From Chloroflexota bacterium (lineage in GTDB: Bacteria; Chloroflexota; Dehalococcoidia; UBA2979), in contig VGPB01000118.1 in assembly GCA_016875695.1 (NCBI GenBank), positions 1 through 5,916 of the forward strand: a stretch of 5,916 bases of DNA, in the 5' to 3' direction. The notes beneath the pieces were generated by a model. That model had not been told where the DNA came from. It saw nothing but the letters and a program-made list of their open reading frames with translations, and made no database searches. This document shows, in pieces, positions 4,271 through 5,916 of the stretch; positions within the stretch are counted from its first letter, which is position 1, and the number at the start of each line of letters is the position of its first letter. The position numbers and the translations under genes were made by a program.

Positions 4271-5916
4271 CTAGCCCACCGTGAGCGGATCCACGTCGAC
4301 GCTCCACCCGGCCGGCAGCTCCACGCCGCGCACGATGGCGCCGGGGTCCGGGCCGCGCACGAACAGCGCCCAGCGATGCCGCCCGCGCGCGCGCGCGACC
4401 GCCGGCAGCGTCGGCCCGAGCACGTCGACGTCGGGCACGCCGGCCGCAAGCCGGCGCAGCTCGCGCTCGACACGCAAGGCCTCCTCCAGCGCGAACTCGG
4501 CGCGCGTGTGCTGGAACTGCAGCCGCACGAGGCGCGTGAACGGCGGGTAGCGATGCGCCAACCGCCACGGCAGCTCGTCCTCGAAGAAGCCATCGACGTC
4601 GTAATCGGCGGCGCAGAGGATCGCGCGGTCGTCCGGCGCGAGCGTCTGCACGACCACATGCCCGTGGCGGTCGGCACGCCCCGCCCGCCCCGCGACCTGC
4701 GCGAGCAGCTGGAACGTCTGCTCGCGCGCGCGGAAGCCGCCCGTCCACAGCGAGTAGTCCGCGAGCACCACCCCGACGAGCGTCACGAGCGGCAGGTCGA
4801 GCCCCTTCGCGACCAGCTGCGTGCCGACGAGCACGTCCGCCTCGCGACGCGTCATGCGGCCGAGGATCGCGTCGTGTTGCTCGGCCGTGCGCGCCGTGTC
4901 GCGATCCAGTCGCTCGACGCGTGCGGCGGGGAACAGCGCTTGCACCTCGCGCTGCAGGCGCTGCGTGCCGGCGCGCAGCAGGCGCAGCGGCCGCCCGCAC
5001 TCCTCGCAACGCTCACGAACCGGTCGCTGGCGGTTGCACTGGTGGCACACCAGGCGCCCGGGCGGGTCGTGCAGCGACAGCGCCACGTCGCAGGCGCGGC
5101 AGGCCGGGACGTGCCCTCCCGCGCACACGAGCGACCCCGCGAAGCCGCGGCGGTTGAGGAACAGGATCGCCTGCTCGCCGCGATCCAGCGTCTCCGCGAG
5201 CGCCCGCAGCAGCGCGTCGGAAAACAGCCGCTTCGCGCCGCGCATGTCGACGACGTCCACCTCCGGCAGGTCGGCCGCGGGCCACAGCTGCGTGCCGCCG
5301 CCCGGCTGCGCCACCGGCCGGAAGCGCCGCGGCAGGTCCACCCGCTCGATGCGCCCCTCGGCGGCCGCCTGCCAGCTGTCGGCGTCCGGCGTCGCGGTGC
5401 CGAGCACGAGCGCGGCGCCGCTGAGCGCCGCGAGCTCGCGCGCGACCATGCGCGCGTCGTAGCGCGGCGCGGGGTCCTGCTGCTTGTAGGTCCACTCGTG
5501 CGCCTCGTCGATGACGACCAGGCCGAGCTCCGGCTGCGGCGCGAAGATCGCCGAGCGCGAGCCGATCACCACGTCGTACGTCCCCGCCGCGATCGCGTGC
5601 CACTCGTCGAACGCCTCGCCCAGCGTCAGGCCGGAGTGCAGCACGCCGACGCGCCCCGGGAAGCGCTCCGCGAAGCGGCGCACCGTCTGCGGCGTGAGCG
5701 CGATCTCGGGCACGAGCACGATGCCGCGCCGCCCCCGCTCGACCGCGTGCTGCAGCGCGTCGAGGTAGACCTCCGTCTTGCCGCTCCCCGTGACACCAAC
5801 GAGCAGCAGCGGCGCGAGCGGCGCGGGCGAGGCGGCCGCGTCCTGTCCCGCCGCCGTACACAAGGCGCGCTCGTCGTGCGCGCCGTCCGTGGCGTGCTCG
5901 CTGCGCGCGAACGCCG
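4271..5916 (-). CDS. priA: Primosomal protein N' (replication restart helicase PriA), 5' end missing
   Basis: PriA recognises stalled forks and uses 3'-5' helicase activity to reload the replicative helicase. The frame is open to the right edge, giving 547 residues; the DNA-binding N-terminal domains lie outside. In partial numbering it has Walker A GVTGSGKTE (40-48), DEAH (136-139), GTATP (172-176), AILFLNRRG (249-257), a cysteine-rich zinc insert (264-306), GTQLVAKGLDLP (364-375) and QVAGRAGR (406-413). The C-terminal domain ends in WSVDVDP. The zinc insert has seven rather than eight cysteines: C264, C272, C275, C290, C293, C303 and C306. The usual CxxCGH reads CAGGH. The segment before Walker A lacks a clear LTxxQ motif. 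A TTG at 5863 is not the start, since the frame continues upstream and the protein would lack its N-terminal domains. The gene ends 65 bp before def. Confidence 0.95.
   Translation of the reverse strand, partial: AFARSEHATDGAHDERALCTAAGQDAAASPAPLAPLLLVGVTGSGKTEVYLDALQHAVERGRRGIVLVPEIALTPQTVRRFAERFPGRVGVLHSGLTLGEAFDEWHAIAAGTYDVVIGSRSAIFAPQPELGLVVIDEAHEWTYKQQDPAPRYDARMVARELAALSGAALVLGTATPDADSWQAAAEGRIERVDLPRRFRPVAQPGGGTQLWPAADLPEVDVVDMRGAKRLFSDALLRALAETLDRGEQAILFLNRRGFAGSLVCAGGHVPACRACDVALSLHDPPGRLVCHQCNRQRPVRERCEECGRPLRLLRAGTQRLQREVQALFPAARVERLDRDTARTAEQHDAILGRMTRREADVLVGTQLVAKGLDLPLVTLVGVVLADYSLWTGGFRAREQTFQLLAQVAGRAGRADRHGHVVVQTLAPDDRAILCAADYDVDGFFEDELPWRLAHRYPPFTRLVRLQFQHTRAEFALEEALRVERELRRLAAGVPDVDVLGPTLPAVARARGRHRWALFVRGPDPGAIVRGVELPAGWSVDVDPLTVG

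Noticed and set aside
4384..4395. Run of six CG dinucleotides
   Set aside because: It lies inside priA and encodes conserved-looking sequence in frame. A short CG run is expected at this base composition.
1..5916. Search for an undescribed defence, toxin or biosynthetic system, tRNA/rRNA genes or CRISPR
   Set aside because: All space except about 200 bp is explained by known gene families, the IS end and short intergenic hairpins. I saw no RNA gene or repeat-spacer pattern.

Overview
The window is very GC-rich, with strong G/C bias at third codon positions, and looks like bacterial chromosome. Five genes lie on the minus strand in the order priA, def, yajC, secD, secF. They run from the right edge (5916) down to 526. 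The left 0.5 kb is different: the edge of an IS30-family insertion sequence, followed by a broken VOC (glyoxalase-fold) gene on the plus strand. No genuinely new system is visible. Most of the window is housekeeping, and the accessory interest is at the left edge.

Organism: from memory of family sequences only, several traits fit Chloroflexota (perhaps a GC-rich Dehalococcoidia-like lineage). They are the PriA motif V reading KGLDLP instead of the commoner KGHDFP type, the SecD P1-domain style, the Pro/Thr/Ala-rich linker in SecF, and the deformylase sequence. This is an inference, not a demonstrated assignment.

Layout. 1-129: IS30-like end, with the first 25 codons of a leftward transposase and a terminal inverted repeat. 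131-446: VOC gene remnant without its N-terminus and frameshifted near 320. 447-525: intergenic stretch between convergent genes, holding a perfect 15-bp hairpin and a smaller 7-bp hairpin. 526-1896: secF. 1893-3338: secD (a longer version could start at 3389). 3340-3642: yajC. 3639-4205: def. 4206-4270: 65-bp gap with a possible -10 box and overlapping inverted repeats next to the def Shine-Dalgarno. 4271-5916: 3' three quarters of priA, cut by the right edge.

How the genes relate: YajC, SecD and SecF form the accessory complex of the Sec translocon, which uses proton-motive force to help export. Def removes the formyl group from nascent proteins, and PriA restarts stalled replication forks. 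def-yajC and secD-secF overlap by 4 bp (ATGA), and yajC-secD are nearly abutting, so def to secF is very likely one translationally coupled transcript. It either reads through from priA or starts at a promoter in the 65-bp gap.
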